From assembly GCA_965197545.1 (NCBI GenBank), contig CBDANJ010000008.1, positions 1,178,001 to 1,242,000 on the forward strand: 64,000 nt of DNA, given 5' to 3'. The stretch is from CATOSP01 sp965197545 (GTDB taxonomy: Bacteria; Chloroflexota; Dehalococcoidia; Lucifugimonadales; UBA3495). Made by a program: the position numbers and the translations under genes. The notes below the pieces were generated by a model, which was not told the DNA's origin, made no database searches, and saw only the letters and a list, made by a program, of their open reading frames with translations. Each line of letters starts with the position of its first letter. Position 1 is the first letter of the stretch. This document shows positions 19,278 to 27,977 of this stretch, in pieces.

Positions 19278-19656
19278 TATGGGGTACTTTTTCACGCGGA
19301 GCTTCGTCGCATCGGTGTCCGGGTATAGTTTTGCACTGAGTGTTCAAGGATCGGTTGTGCGTCCGGCTATTGGTTGGCGCTTGTGGGCTTTCGTCATCCG
19401 GTTGCGCCCCGTACCTGGCGCCAACTTCCCAGCGAGTGCGCGGCCGGTGTTGACGCGGCCGGTGTTTCCGTGTCAGTGAAGAATATCCTGGACCCGGACC
19501 GGATCGTTTTCCGGGTGAATGACCCTGGTGGAGTCCTGCCGGCGCCGTTCCCGGTGTTCACGACGTGGCCTGAGTTCCATGAAGATGAGTGGGCGAATCA
19601 GGCAGTAGTATGCGGGATCTCCTTTGACACTTGACCGATAAAGGAGGAGGAAAATA
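19278..19656. other. Intergenic region upstream of the Gfo/Idh/MocA gene
   Basis: These 379 bp hold no gene that can be supported. A strong AAAGGAGGAGG ribosome site ends the region just before the oxidoreductase start. Confidence 0.5.
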
Positions 19657-20694
19657 ATGTCTGAAGAACCGATCAGGGTTGGTCTAATCGGCGTCGGCGG
19701 CAACGTGCGAAATCGCCATATCCCCGGATTCCTGGCGGTGGAAGACTGTGAGATCGTGGCCGTAGCCAACCGGACGGTCCAGTCCGGCAGGGTGGTGGCA
19801 GACCAGTTCAATATTCCGAAAGTGTACGGCCATTGGCGAGAGTTACTGGAAGACGACGAGATCAACGCTGTCTGCATCGGCACCTGGCCGTACATGCACC
19901 GCACCATGACCCTGGCCGCATTGGAGGCGGGGAAGCAGGTGCTCACCGAGGCTCGGATGGCCAATGACGCGGCGGAAGCCCGCGATATGCTGAACGCCTT
20001 CAGGGCCCACCCGCAGCTGGTCTGTCAACTCACCCCGACCTCCACCAGCTACACCATCGATAACGTCATCAAAAGGTTGATCGACGAGGGGCATTTGGGC
20101 CAGTTGCTGTCTGTGGATTTCACGTCTCTGCAGAACAACTTTGCCGATTTAGACAGTCTGCTGCACTGGCGGCATGACCGCGCCCTCAGTGGCTACAACA
20201 CTTTGAACATCGGCGCATCCTACGAGTCCATGATGCGCTGGTTGGGGCGGGGAAACCGGGTTATGGCCATGTCCAAGGTCCACGTGCCTTACCGGCGAGA
20301 CGACACCGGGCATCTCACGTCCGCAACCATCCCGGACCACATCGACATACTCTACGAATTGGCCAACGGGGCGCAGGTCCACATGCAAATGAGCGCGACC
20401 TCCGGGCTGAACGGAGGCAATCACATCTGGATGTTCGGGACCGACGGGACAATCCACGTGGACTCCCGGCGCAACGTGTGGGCCGGCAAGCGGGGCGACA
20501 CGGAGTTGACCGAATTCCCCAACCCTCCGGAGACCCAAGCCAGGTACCGGGTCGAGGAGCAGTTCACCAACGCCATCCGCGGCAGGGAGATAGTGGACAT
20601 GGTGGACTTTGAGACCGGAGTCCACTATATGGAGTGGACCGAGGCGGTCTACCGCAGCGCCATGACCGGCCAGGCCGTTTATCTACCTCTGTAG
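19657..20694 (+). CDS. Gfo/Idh/MocA family oxidoreductase
   Basis: The Rossmann fold begins IRVGLIGVGGNVRNRHIPGF with the GxGGxxR nucleotide loop. The second domain includes LDSLLHWRHDRALSGYNTLNIGASYESMMRWLG. The usual EKP motif after strand five is replaced by TEARMAND, so the conserved Lys is absent, which is unusual and may alter or abolish dehydrogenase activity. AGGAGG lies 8 nt before ATG. The protein is cytoplasmic, 345 residues, intact. Relatives oxidise sugars, inositols or small carbonyls with NAD(P); the substrate is unknown. Confidence 0.85.
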   Translation: MSEEPIRVGLIGVGGNVRNRHIPGFLAVEDCEIVAVANRTVQSGRVVADQFNIPKVYGHWRELLEDDEINAVCIGTWPYMHRTMTLAALEAGKQVLTEARMANDAAEARDMLNAFRAHPQLVCQLTPTSTSYTIDNVIKRLIDEGHLGQLLSVDFTSLQNNFADLDSLLHWRHDRALSGYNTLNIGASYESMMRWLGRGNRVMAMSKVHVPYRRDDTGHLTSATIPDHIDILYELANGAQVHMQMSATSGLNGGNHIWMFGTDGTIHVDSRRNVWAGKRGDTELTEFPNPPETQARYRVEEQFTNAIRGREIVDMVDFETGVHYMEWTEAVYRSAMTGQAVYLPL

Positions 20695-20724
20695 ACCCAG
20701 ACACGATGTGCTCCGCCCCGTGTT

Positions 20725-21260
20725 CCGTCCGTAGGTATGACTGAGGGCGCGGGGATGGACCCGGGCAGGGTCTATTCCAGCAGCGACCGCCGCCTCCTTC
20801 ATGCTCTTGCTGACCCACTGGCGTCTGATATTGAAGAGCGGCCGGTTCCGGTCCTTGCGAAGGAACGACTTCAGGTCCGCCAGTGACTCAACCATGTCGG
20901 CGGGGCCGGCACCTTGTGGCCCCGCTTGGCCTTGTTGCCCGGTACGTCGGTCCTCAGGCTGAGGACGGGAGGGTCCTGGTTGAGCCGGAGGTCTGCGGGC
21001 CGGAGGGACAGGCACTCGGACACCCAAAGTCCGGTCCGGAGCATGATGCGCATGGCATCGGGACCTGGTAGCCCGGTACGGCAGCCACCAGTGCCGACGC
21101 CTCCCCGGTGGTGAAGTAGTCGGGGAGTCTTTGCGGCTCGCGGGCCATGGCAAGGGAGCTTTCGGGAGATTTCCGCAACACACTGTACAGGACCCTGTGG
21201 GTCGGGGTAAGCCAGCCAGGCATGATTTCAGCACGGAGACCGGTCGGATGGGTGAGGAAA
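20725..21260 (-). pseudogene. Tyrosine recombinase (phage-type integrase) relic
   Basis: In pieces on two minus frames it reads PQRLPDYFTTGEASALVAAVPGYQ, then MRIMLRTGLWVSECLSLRPADLRL, then DMVESLADLKSFLRKDRNRPLF and VHPRALSHTYGRN. These are the catalytic domain segments of an XerC/D-like integrase. The first catalytic Arg (TGLRVSE) is Trp, the HxxR Arg (ALRHTYG) is Ser, and the C-terminal Tyr segment is missing. It is dead, and possibly marks an old island boundary. The ends are approximate. Confidence 0.65.
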
Positions 21261-22059
21261 TCGGTGATTTCCGAAAGGAGCTTATGCTCCCAGAGGAAGA
21301 GCGTTCGCCTTGTCTGGTTTTGGTGGCCTTCCTCACTTTGAACTTCGTTCCCGTCCGCTTCACGCGGAACAACCCATCCGGTGGTCGGCGGCCCCGTCAC
21401 ATATCAGTGGATGCTCGTGAAGGTGTGCATGACGGTTGAGGCCGAGAATAAAACCACCTGAATTGTAACGTTGCCGGTTGCCCAGGGTCTTTCGATTCTC
21501 AGGGAGGAGAAATTCCCAGGAGGGCCAGAGCCTCCAGGGGCTTGTAGCTGAAGTGTCGCAGGGCCGCGGCGATATTGGTTGCTCCGGTTTGCCGCAACAG
21601 CCCCAGCGTCGTGTTGCGCAAGGCCGCCATCACCTGGGGAGCCGACCCGCTCCTCACCTGGGATGCGTCCTCTTTCATGGTCACGTCCCGCACGTAATGC
21701 AGCCGGTTCTCGATCTCCCAATGGCTCCGCCACAGGCACAGCAACTCTCGGGGCCCAGCCTGATCCGGACTTAAGCTGGTGATAGCGTAGGCCAACTCCT
21801 TGCTGGTCACTCCCTTACCGGTCACCTGGCGCTCCACACAGCACACCTGCCGTACCTGGGGCCAGTCCAGATACTCATTGAGGGCGGTGGAGGTCCACAG
21901 GGTACGCTCTTCCCAGCGGTCGCCGTGCCGCCCGCACTCCCCAGCCATGGCCAACTCTTCCCCCCAGGGTGGTTCGGCAAACAGCAGGGCGATATCGGCC
22001 CGCAGGGTAGGCTGGTTATCCTTCACCACCCAGAAATAGTCACCGCCTTGCTCCACCAC

Positions 22060-22082
22060 CCCCGTTTTCACGAGGGCAGGCT
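22060..22082 (-). repeat. Hairpin insert P4, 23 bp, in the ISAs1 transposase
   Basis: On the minus strand AGCCTGCCCTCGTGAAAACG plus GGG is inserted between CGGCAG and GTGGTG. The stem CCCTCGT/ACGGGGG has the same GAAA loop as the insert at 14199, but the last pair is T-A instead of C-G, a compensatory change. Confidence 0.8.
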
Positions 22083-22571
22083 CTGCCGGCTCAGGTTCTT
22101 CTGGGCATACAGGGCGTCCCCAGTTACCACCCGGCCGGCCAGATCAACCTGGCCCAACAGTTCCGGCGCCACGCTCAACTCCGCTTCCTTCTCCCCTACC
22201 CCCCTTTTGAGCCAGGGTCAGGCCCAGTTGCTGCCCATATAGCGCCACCAGATGCACCCCAGGCAGTTCCTCGCCATGAATGCCCCGCAGACTTTTCCCG
22301 TCAATGGCCACCGCCTGCGCCCGGTCGCCCAATTCCTCCTGGGCCCATGCTTGGAGCGCGGCCTCGAAAGCCTCCCGGTCCAACCGTTTGAAGACCAGGT
22401 GCAAAGTGGATACCGCCGGGGTCTTGCTTCCTTTGAAACCCAGCCTGGGAGCCAAATCGCCATGCTCCCGGCCCCATTGATGAATGGCGTAGAGGCTGTG
22501 GCAGTTGGCCAGCATGGCACAGACCGCCAGGGTTAGAATCGCCGGCAGACTATGGCGTCTTCCCGAAGGGT

Positions 22572-22629
22572 TGCGGGGGTCCGGCACTCGCTCGAAGGCT
22601 TGCGGGGGTCCGGCACTCGCTCGAAGGCT
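22572..22629 (-). repeat. 29-bp perfect tandem duplication in the ISAs1 5' coding region
   Basis: Two identical 29-bp units stand head to tail. With one unit the transposase reads VQAFERVPDPRNPSGRRH; with two, the frame shifts and an internal start becomes the only open one. Confidence 0.9.
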
Positions 22630-22910
22630 TGCACCAGCCTGGATCCTAGATTCTCAATCCTTTCCTCCATTTCCTCATGTTATTCCCTCGGTTCAAGAAT
22701 CGAAAGACCCTGGTGTATCACGGACAACCTGTGGCGCCGTGCTCAGAAACCGTGTACCATTCAAATCAATCGAATGCCCTATCCGGGGGCTGCTCTGAGA
22801 AGTCCCACCGTCCCCATCTCAGCACTGTTGGGCAGTGTTCTCCTTCTTCCGGCCGTACAAGTGGTTAGAGCAGAACCGCCATCAATCCTGGGTTTGCGTA
22901 GGGGCCAGAT

Positions 22911-24041
22911 ATGAGAAATCGTAGGGTTACCAAGCCGGTTTATGTTGGTGGAGTGAAGGTCGGCGGCGGCGCGGACATTACCGTCCAGTCAATGACCAAG
23001 ACCGACACCCGCGACGTGGCCGCTACCGTGAAACAGATTCACGGCCTGGAAGAGGTGGGCTGCGAGATCATCCGCAGCGCCGTACCGGATATGCAGGCGG
23101 CCCAGGCAATGGCTGAGATCAAGAAACAGATCAAGATACCCCTCATCGCCGATATCCACTTCCACTACCAACTGGCCCTGGAATGCGCCAAGGGAGGCGT
23201 CGACTGCCTACGGTTGAACCCCGGTAACCTGCGCGACGAAGAGCAGGTGAAGCAGGTGGTGCAGGCCGCTAAGGAACGGGACATCCCCATCCGCATCGGC
23301 GTCAATTTCGGTAGCCTCCCTCCGGTCGGTGGCATCGGGCGCACGCGAGGTTTCTCGCGGCACATGGACCTGGTCAACAAGCTCCCCAAGGTGGGAGAGG
23401 AGCAGGAGGGCGAGTACAGTGTGGTCGACCACATGGTGGCAACTGCCCTCTGGGAGATAAGCCTGTTGGAAACCCAGGACTTCGACAAGATCAAGATTTC
23501 CATGAAGGCTTTCGATGTTCCCACCACAGTTGAAGCCTACCGGCGGCTGAGTGAAATGGTTCCTTACCCGCTCCACCTCGGCATTACCGAGGCAGGCACG
23601 GTGCAGTCGGGCTCGATCCGCACCGCTGTGGGCCTGGGACTGCTGCTATACGAAGGTATAGGAGACACCATACGGGTGTCCCTCAGCGGCGACTCCCGCG
23701 ACGAAGTTACCGCCGGTTACGAAATATTGAAGTCCCTCAACCTGCGCCGAAAAGGGGCGGTCCTGGTGGCTTGCCCTAGCTGTGGCCGCGCCGACGTGGA
23801 CGTCATCAAACTGGCCAACGACGTGGATGCTCTACTCAAGTCCAACGACAAAAACGTCAAGGTCGCCGTGATGGGCTGCGAGGTCAACGGCCCTGGGGAA
23901 GCCAAGGATGCCGATGTTGGCATCGCCGCCGGAGCCGGGAGGGCTGTCATTTTCCGCAAGGGAGAGAAGGTCCGGGTGGTCCCTGCCGAGGAGATGCTGT
24001 CGGCGTTGATGGAAGAAGTGGAGAAAACCCCCGCCACTTAG
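22911..24041 (+). CDS. ispG: 4-hydroxy-3-methylbut-2-enyl diphosphate synthase (flavodoxin), MEP pathway
   Basis: The 376-residue GcpE protein converts MEcPP to HMBPP in isoprenoid synthesis. The N-terminal TIM barrel shows VQSMTKTDTRD, GCEIIRSAVPD and LIADIHFHYQLAL. The C-terminal [4Fe-4S] part has Cys ligands in ACPSCGR and VMGCEVNGPGEA. GGGGCC upstream is a weak ribosome site. Length is that of the short bacterial type. It precedes proS with a duplicated tail between them. Confidence 0.97.
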   Translation: MRNRRVTKPVYVGGVKVGGGADITVQSMTKTDTRDVAATVKQIHGLEEVGCEIIRSAVPDMQAAQAMAEIKKQIKIPLIADIHFHYQLALECAKGGVDCLRLNPGNLRDEEQVKQVVQAAKERDIPIRIGVNFGSLPPVGGIGRTRGFSRHMDLVNKLPKVGEEQEGEYSVVDHMVATALWEISLLETQDFDKIKISMKAFDVPTTVEAYRRLSEMVPYPLHLGITEAGTVQSGSIRTAVGLGLLLYEGIGDTIRVSLSGDSRDEVTAGYEILKSLNLRRKGAVLVACPSCGRADVDVIKLANDVDALLKSNDKNVKVAVMGCEVNGPGEAKDADVGIAAGAGRAVIFRKGEKVRVVPAEEMLSALMEEVEKTPAT

Positions 24042-24053
24042 CGGCGAGGTGAA

Positions 24054-24290
24054 GTGTTGGTATCTCCCGAAGAAAGGATATCCAGGGTCGAAGGCGTACT
24101 CGGGCAGATGAACGAGCGGCTTTCGACTCTTGAGACCCGGACATCCGTAATTGAAGACCGGGTTACGGGCGTGATGGTTATGTTAGATCGAAAGGCGGAC
24201 AAAACCGAAGTCCGCTTTCTATTCGGAATCACCTTCACGTTATTCGCGGTGACCATAGGGCTGATCGGGGCGGTTCTAACCAAACTTTAG
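24054..24290 (+). CDS. Small coiled-coil protein with C-terminal membrane segment, copy 1
   Basis: This 78-residue protein starts at GTG (or TTG three bases later) a few bases after ispG. Residues 5-50 are a heptad-like coil (RISRVEGVLGQMNERLSTLETRTSVIEDRV); LFGITFTLFAVTIGLIGAVL is one transmembrane helix. It resembles short phage- and bacterial-type coil-TM proteins of the XhlA kind, but no function can be assigned. GGCGAGG precedes it. Confidence 0.55.
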   Translation: MLVSPEERISRVEGVLGQMNERLSTLETRTSVIEDRVTGVMVMLDRKADKTEVRFLFGITFTLFAVTIGLIGAVLTKL

Positions 24291-24457
24291 CGCCATTTAG
24301 GAGAAGCCTACTCAACCCATGAATGGGCATCGGAGCCGGAAGGGCGGCCATTTTCCGCAAGGGGGAGAAAGTCCGCGTGGTCCCCGCCGAGGAAATGCTG
24401 TCGGCGTTAATGGAAGAAGTGGAGAAGACGCCTGCCAGTTAGCGGCGAGTTGAAATC

Positions 24458-24670
24458 TTGGTATCGCCCGAAGAAAGGATATCCAGGGTCGAAGGTGTCC
24501 TGGAACAGATGAACGAGCGGTTGGCGAGTTTAGAAGTCCGGACTACCGGGATTGAATTACAATTGGACCGAAAGGCTGACAAAACAGAAGTCCGCTTCCT
24601 CTTCGGCATTACCTTCACCCTGTCTGCCGTGACTATAGGGCTGATCGGGGCGGTTCTAACCAAACTCTAG
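24458..24670 (+). CDS. Small coiled-coil protein with C-terminal membrane segment, copy 2
   Basis: This 70-residue paralogue of the preceding small ORF starts at TTG in the corresponding position. It has lost eight coil residues but keeps LDRKADKTEVRFLFGITFTL and the hydrophobic end almost unchanged. Conservation of the protein despite silent differences suggests both are translated. It ends 7 bp before proS. Confidence 0.5.
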   Translation: MVSPEERISRVEGVLEQMNERLASLEVRTTGIELQLDRKADKTEVRFLFGITFTLSAVTIGLIGAVLTKL

Positions 24671-24677
24671 GGTTAAG

Positions 24678-26402
24678 GTGCGAAATTTACGAATGAAGAT
24701 GTCCCGGCTGGTTACCAAGAGCTTGCGCGACGATCCTCCGGAGGCCGAGTCGGCCAGCCACCGGCTGATGCTAAAGGCTGGGCTGCTCTACCAGGTGGCT
24801 TCGGGGATTTACTCCGCCCTGCCGCTGGCTTGGCGTTCGCTTCGCAAGATCGAGAATATCATCCGTGAGGAGATGGACGGCGCGGGCGGACAGGAACTGT
24901 CTATGCCTGCTCTGCAGCCTATGGAGCTTTGGGAGCAGAGCGGAAGGAAGTCGGCCTTCGGCGACAACCTATTTGCTCTACAGGACAGGCGTGGGCGGGC
25001 CATGGCCCTTGCCCCGACTCATGAGGAAGTGGTCACCAGCATTGTGCGGGCCAACGTCCAGAGCTACCGCGACCTTCCGGTGATTCTCTACCAGATTCAG
25101 ACCAAGTTCCGTGACGAGGCCAGGCCCCGCGCCGGCCTGATCCGGGTGCGGGAGTTCGCCATGAAGGACGCCTACAGCTTCAACGCCGATGATGAATCCC
25201 TGGAGGATAGCTATCAGGCCATGGCACAGGCGTACCGAAACATCTTCCGCCGGTGCGGCCTACCCGTGCTTATGGCCGAAGCTGACAGCGGCGCAATCGG
25301 CGGCAAAGACTCCCATGAATTCTTGCTGGTCACCCCCACTGGCGAGGACACGGTGATACATTGCTCCTCCTGCCAGTACACCGCCAACGCGGAACGGGCG
25401 GAATCGGTCTATCCGGAGCTGCCCCCCGAAGCGGAGCAGTCCTTGGAGGAAGTGGCCACCCCGGGCATCAAGACCATCGCCGATCTGGCCCAATTCCTGG
25501 ACATCCCGGAGGCGAAGACCCTGAAGGCGGTCTTTTACATGGCCGACGGCGTTCCGGTGTTCGTCACCATCAGGGGCGACCTGGAAGTAAACGAGATCAA
25601 ATTAAGGAACGCTCTCCATGCCATCGACTTGCGTATGGCCGGAGACGATGAGGTAGCCGAAGCAGGGCTGGTCGCTGGGTCTGCGTCCGCCATTGGGCTT
25701 GAGGGAATCACGAGGGTTGGAGACCCTTCAATAGCCAAGGGCAACAACTTTGTAGTTGGCGCCAACAAGACCGACACTCACCTTCAAGGGGCTAATTACC
25801 CGCGAGACTTTCAGGTGGACATATTCACCGATATTGTTCTGGCGCAGCCCGGCCAACGTTGTCCCAACTGCAGGAACCCACTGGACGCGGTACGGGGCAT
25901 CGAAGTGGGACATATCTTCAAGCTGGGGACGGGTTACAGCGAGTCGTTCGGCGCCAGCTACCTCGATAACGAGGGGCAACAGAGGTCCATCATCATGGGT
26001 TGTTACGGCATCGGCGTGGGCAGGCTACTGGCTGCGGCTATCGAGCAAAACCACGACGACAACGGCATCGTCTTTCCCGCGCCGATAGCTCCCTACCAGG
26101 TCCATTTAGTGGGTCTGAATCTTAGCGATGAGTCAGTGGCCAAGGAGGCGGAATCCCTCTACGAACTCCTGGAATCCCAGGGCGTGGAGGTGTTGTTCGA
26201 TGACCGCCCGGACCAGACGGCGGGGGTCAAGCTGAATGACGCGGACTTGCTTGGACTGCCCATCAGGCTAATAGTTAGTCCCAGAAACCTGCGAAATGGC
26301 GCTGTGGAGATGAAGGTCAGGGGACAAGACGAGGCCGATATGGTTGCTATGGCGGATATAGGGGACAGGGTCCGGTCTTCGTTACTCTCCGCAACCCTCT
26401 GA
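24678..26402 (+). CDS. proS: Prolyl-tRNA synthetase (bacterial type)
   Basis: The 574-residue class II synthetase charges tRNA-Pro. Motif 2 and its surroundings are visible (QIQTKFRDEARPRAGLIRVREFAMKDAYSF); an INS editing domain lies between motifs 2 and 3 (around residues 230-390), followed by GSYGIGVGR-like MGCYGIGVGRLLAAAIEQ (motif 3) and the anticodon-binding domain VLFDDRPDQTAGVKLNDADLLGLP. The start is GTG at 24678; an ATG ten codons later (MKMSRL) is also possible. Confidence 0.97.
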   Translation: MRNLRMKMSRLVTKSLRDDPPEAESASHRLMLKAGLLYQVASGIYSALPLAWRSLRKIENIIREEMDGAGGQELSMPALQPMELWEQSGRKSAFGDNLFALQDRRGRAMALAPTHEEVVTSIVRANVQSYRDLPVILYQIQTKFRDEARPRAGLIRVREFAMKDAYSFNADDESLEDSYQAMAQAYRNIFRRCGLPVLMAEADSGAIGGKDSHEFLLVTPTGEDTVIHCSSCQYTANAERAESVYPELPPEAEQSLEEVATPGIKTIADLAQFLDIPEAKTLKAVFYMADGVPVFVTIRGDLEVNEIKLRNALHAIDLRMAGDDEVAEAGLVAGSASAIGLEGITRVGDPSIAKGNNFVVGANKTDTHLQGANYPRDFQVDIFTDIVLAQPGQRCPNCRNPLDAVRGIEVGHIFKLGTGYSESFGASYLDNEGQQRSIIMGCYGIGVGRLLAAAIEQNHDDNGIVFPAPIAPYQVHLVGLNLSDESVAKEAESLYELLESQGVEVLFDDRPDQTAGVKLNDADLLGLPIRLIVSPRNLRNGAVEMKVRGQDEADMVAMADIGDRVRSSLLSATL

Positions 26403-26514
26403 CGGAGCAATCAACCCGGCACGCCAATCCATTGGGGAATCATGCCCATTCCCGACAACTCTGTAAGGGTGTAGGGCGGATTCCTTCCCGCCGGCTTTTC
26501 GAGCCCCCTTTTTC

Positions 26515-27018
26515 TCAGCTGGGAAAGCCGGGGCCTTTGTCCAACACCGATAAAAGATAGGCCAGATTCTCGCGCAACTGGGGGGCCAACTGATTGTGGG
26601 ATGAGGACAGCAACGACAACAGGCGGAATTGCGCCGCCAAGTCCGCGGCCAATGCCCGCTTCGCCTCTGCCATGGTCTCACCCTCCACCGGCACTCTCAC
26701 GCCATGCAGCGGTAGGACGGTGCGGCACTCCCCCGCCCAATACTTGTCCAGGCTGTCCATGATGATGATGGGGACATCCTTGGATATGACGAATTGGCCA
26801 TCGTCGGGAGAGTCGGATGGACGCAGGACGTCCACAATCACCTGATTGACGTCACTGTGGCTGAGGTGAAAGGTGGCCGAATTTGGCTGGCTAGTGCCGA
26901 TTGACCGCCAGTTCCAGTCTCCAGGGGTGGCGTTATCGACCCCTGGCTGCACCTCCACTGGACATGCCAAGTCTTCGGCCAAAACGCGGTCATCGGGGTC
27001 CCGGTTGTCACCTTGCAT
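26515..27018 (-). CDS. Hypothetical protein, 167 residues
   Basis: The middle has VNQVIVDVLRPSDSPDDGQFVISKDVPIIIMD and the end is helical (MAEAKRALAADLAAQFRLLSLL). There is no signal peptide, membrane segment or known motif. It is 2 bp downstream of the DUF3467-like gene and surely in its operon. Confidence 0.55.
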   Translation of the reverse strand: MQGDNRDPDDRVLAEDLACPVEVQPGVDNATPGDWNWRSIGTSQPNSATFHLSHSDVNQVIVDVLRPSDSPDDGQFVISKDVPIIIMDSLDKYWAGECRTVLPLHGVRVPVEGETMAEAKRALAADLAAQFRLLSLLSSSHNQLAPQLRENLAYLLSVLDKGPGFPS

Positions 27019-27020
27019 AA

Positions 27021-27374
27021 CTAGCTCTCCGGTTCGACTTCCCAGGCGGCGTAGACCTGCTCGGGGAGGGTAATCGGGCCGACAGCCTCTTCGTACTCGC
27101 GCACATGCTTGTTGGCTAGCACGGCGATGGCTTTCAACATTTGGGGGCTTACCTTGATTCGCGCCCTTAGAATTGGCTCCCGTTCCTCCATCTGTTCGCC
27201 GAAGAACAGGACGGCCGAATACAGGCTGCTAAAGATGTGCATGGAATCGCAGTAGAAGGTAATCGGTTCCCCGGAATACCCGTCGGCAGCCTGAGTGTCG
27301 CCTGGGTTTACGAACGTGTCTTCCTGGGGGACCTGGTCTTCCGGTGGCACATAAGGGCGCTGAACGATCGGCAT
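27021..27374 (-). CDS. DUF3467-like protein
   Basis: This 117-residue protein ends ARIKVSPQMLKAIAVLANKHVREYEEAVGPITLP, preceded by YCDSMHIFSSLYSAVLFFGE. The order resembles DUF3467 proteins (a short beta part, then RVVMSPQHAKxLxxxLxxNxxxYE). Function is unknown. It is directly followed by the 26515-27018 gene. Confidence 0.5.
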   Translation of the reverse strand: MPIVQRPYVPPEDQVPQEDTFVNPGDTQAADGYSGEPITFYCDSMHIFSSLYSAVLFFGEQMEEREPILRARIKVSPQMLKAIAVLANKHVREYEEAVGPITLPEQVYAAWEVEPES

Positions 27375-27488
27375 GACGACTCCATTTGCGGGACCCTGGG
27401 CCGACCGTGGGTCTGGCCGCTCCCATAGGCAATACCCGCCTCTCGACTGGTGAACGCGCCCCTATTATACACCGCCCGCAGCCAGGGG

Positions 27489-27977
27489 CTAGGAGCCCGA
27501 GGGGCCTCGGCAAAGATAGTAGTGGCCTACCGCGAGAGCCTCCCATTCGTGGGTGGTTTTGGACTGGCCGATCAGGCCCAATCGAAGCATTACGGCGTAG
27601 CCAAGCTGGTCTCCGGTGGCGTTAGGATGACCGGCAATGGCGGCACGGACTTCCTGGGCAGTGTAACTGTAAAGGGGTACGCCGCGCTTCTCCGACCATT
27701 GGGCGAGAGAACGTTCCAGTAGTTCCAACGCCGGCATCTGCCAACGGATCCCCGAAGGCAGACTGTGGACAACGCTTTGGGGGCGCCAGCGTTCGATAAC
27801 ACGGTCGAGATGTTCCAATAGCAGCGACACGCGGCCATGTGCGTCAAGACGGCGTCTTGGACCCGTCTTGACGACTCCCGTCACAGGACCACTTTCCACC
27901 CCGAATACCGCCCATCCGCTTTCCCGCACCCCCGCGTCGAGAGCCAAAAACACGCCCTTATTCACCGCCGCGCTCAA
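27489..27977 (-). CDS. RuvC-like (RNase H fold) putative Holliday-junction nuclease
   Basis: The 162-residue protein has the RuvC pattern: FLALDAGVRESGWAVFG with the first Asp, a central helix HLDRVIERWRPQSV, then AQEVRAAIAGHPNATGDQLGYAVMLRLGL and THEWEALAVGHYYL, which parallels the D-x-x-D/H-A-L-A-V end of RuvC. It is as short as RuvC but clearly divergent, so it is not named ruvC. A zinc-ribbon ORF overlaps its start upstream. Confidence 0.65.
   Translation of the reverse strand: MSAAVNKGVFLALDAGVRESGWAVFGVESGPVTGVVKTGPRRRLDAHGRVSLLLEHLDRVIERWRPQSVVHSLPSGIRWQMPALELLERSLAQWSEKRGVPLYSYTAQEVRAAIAGHPNATGDQLGYAVMLRLGLIGQSKTTHEWEALAVGHYYLCRGPSGS

Larger units (their letters stand above)
21499..22640 (-). 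pseudogene. ISAs1 transposase, broken by tandem duplication, frameshift and hairpin insert
   Basis: The expected N-terminus LVQAFERVPDPRNPSGRRHSL is split by a 29-bp tandem duplication. The next part has LAVCAMLANCHSLYAIHQWG and AVAIDGKSLRG (first Asp). After LAQKG one extra G in a G6 run shifts the frame (VGEKEAELSVAPELLGQ expected). After DALYAQKNLSRQ a 23-bp hairpin insert precedes VVEQGGDYFWVVKDNQP. The end carries SHWEIENRLHYVRDVTMKEDASQ with the final Glu. Confidence 0.85.
21483..22712 (-). mobile_element. ISAs1 family insertion sequence
   Basis: CAGGGTCTTTCGATTCTC at 21483 and its inverse AGAATCGAAAGACCCTG ending at 22712 are the terminal repeats. The size of 1230 bp is normal. The flanks show no clear duplication. 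The same end sequence recurs on four small elements elsewhere in the window. Confidence 0.8.
23918..24670 (+). repeat. Tandem duplication covering the ispG 3' end and a small membrane-protein gene
   Basis: Unit 1 (about 23918-24297) and unit 2 (about 24325-24670) align from GGCATCG..GGAGCCGG, through VIFRKGEKVRVVPAEEMLSA and the ispG stop, to the end of a small ORF. The second ispG tail has no head. The copies differ at roughly one base in ten, so the event is not recent. Confidence 0.85.

Noticed and set aside
22572..22629. CRISPR-like or iteron array
   Set aside because: Only two copies with no spacer; a simple tandem duplication in a transposase gene.
24295..24460. Second ispG gene
   Set aside because: Only the last 40 codons are present; it is a duplicated tail.
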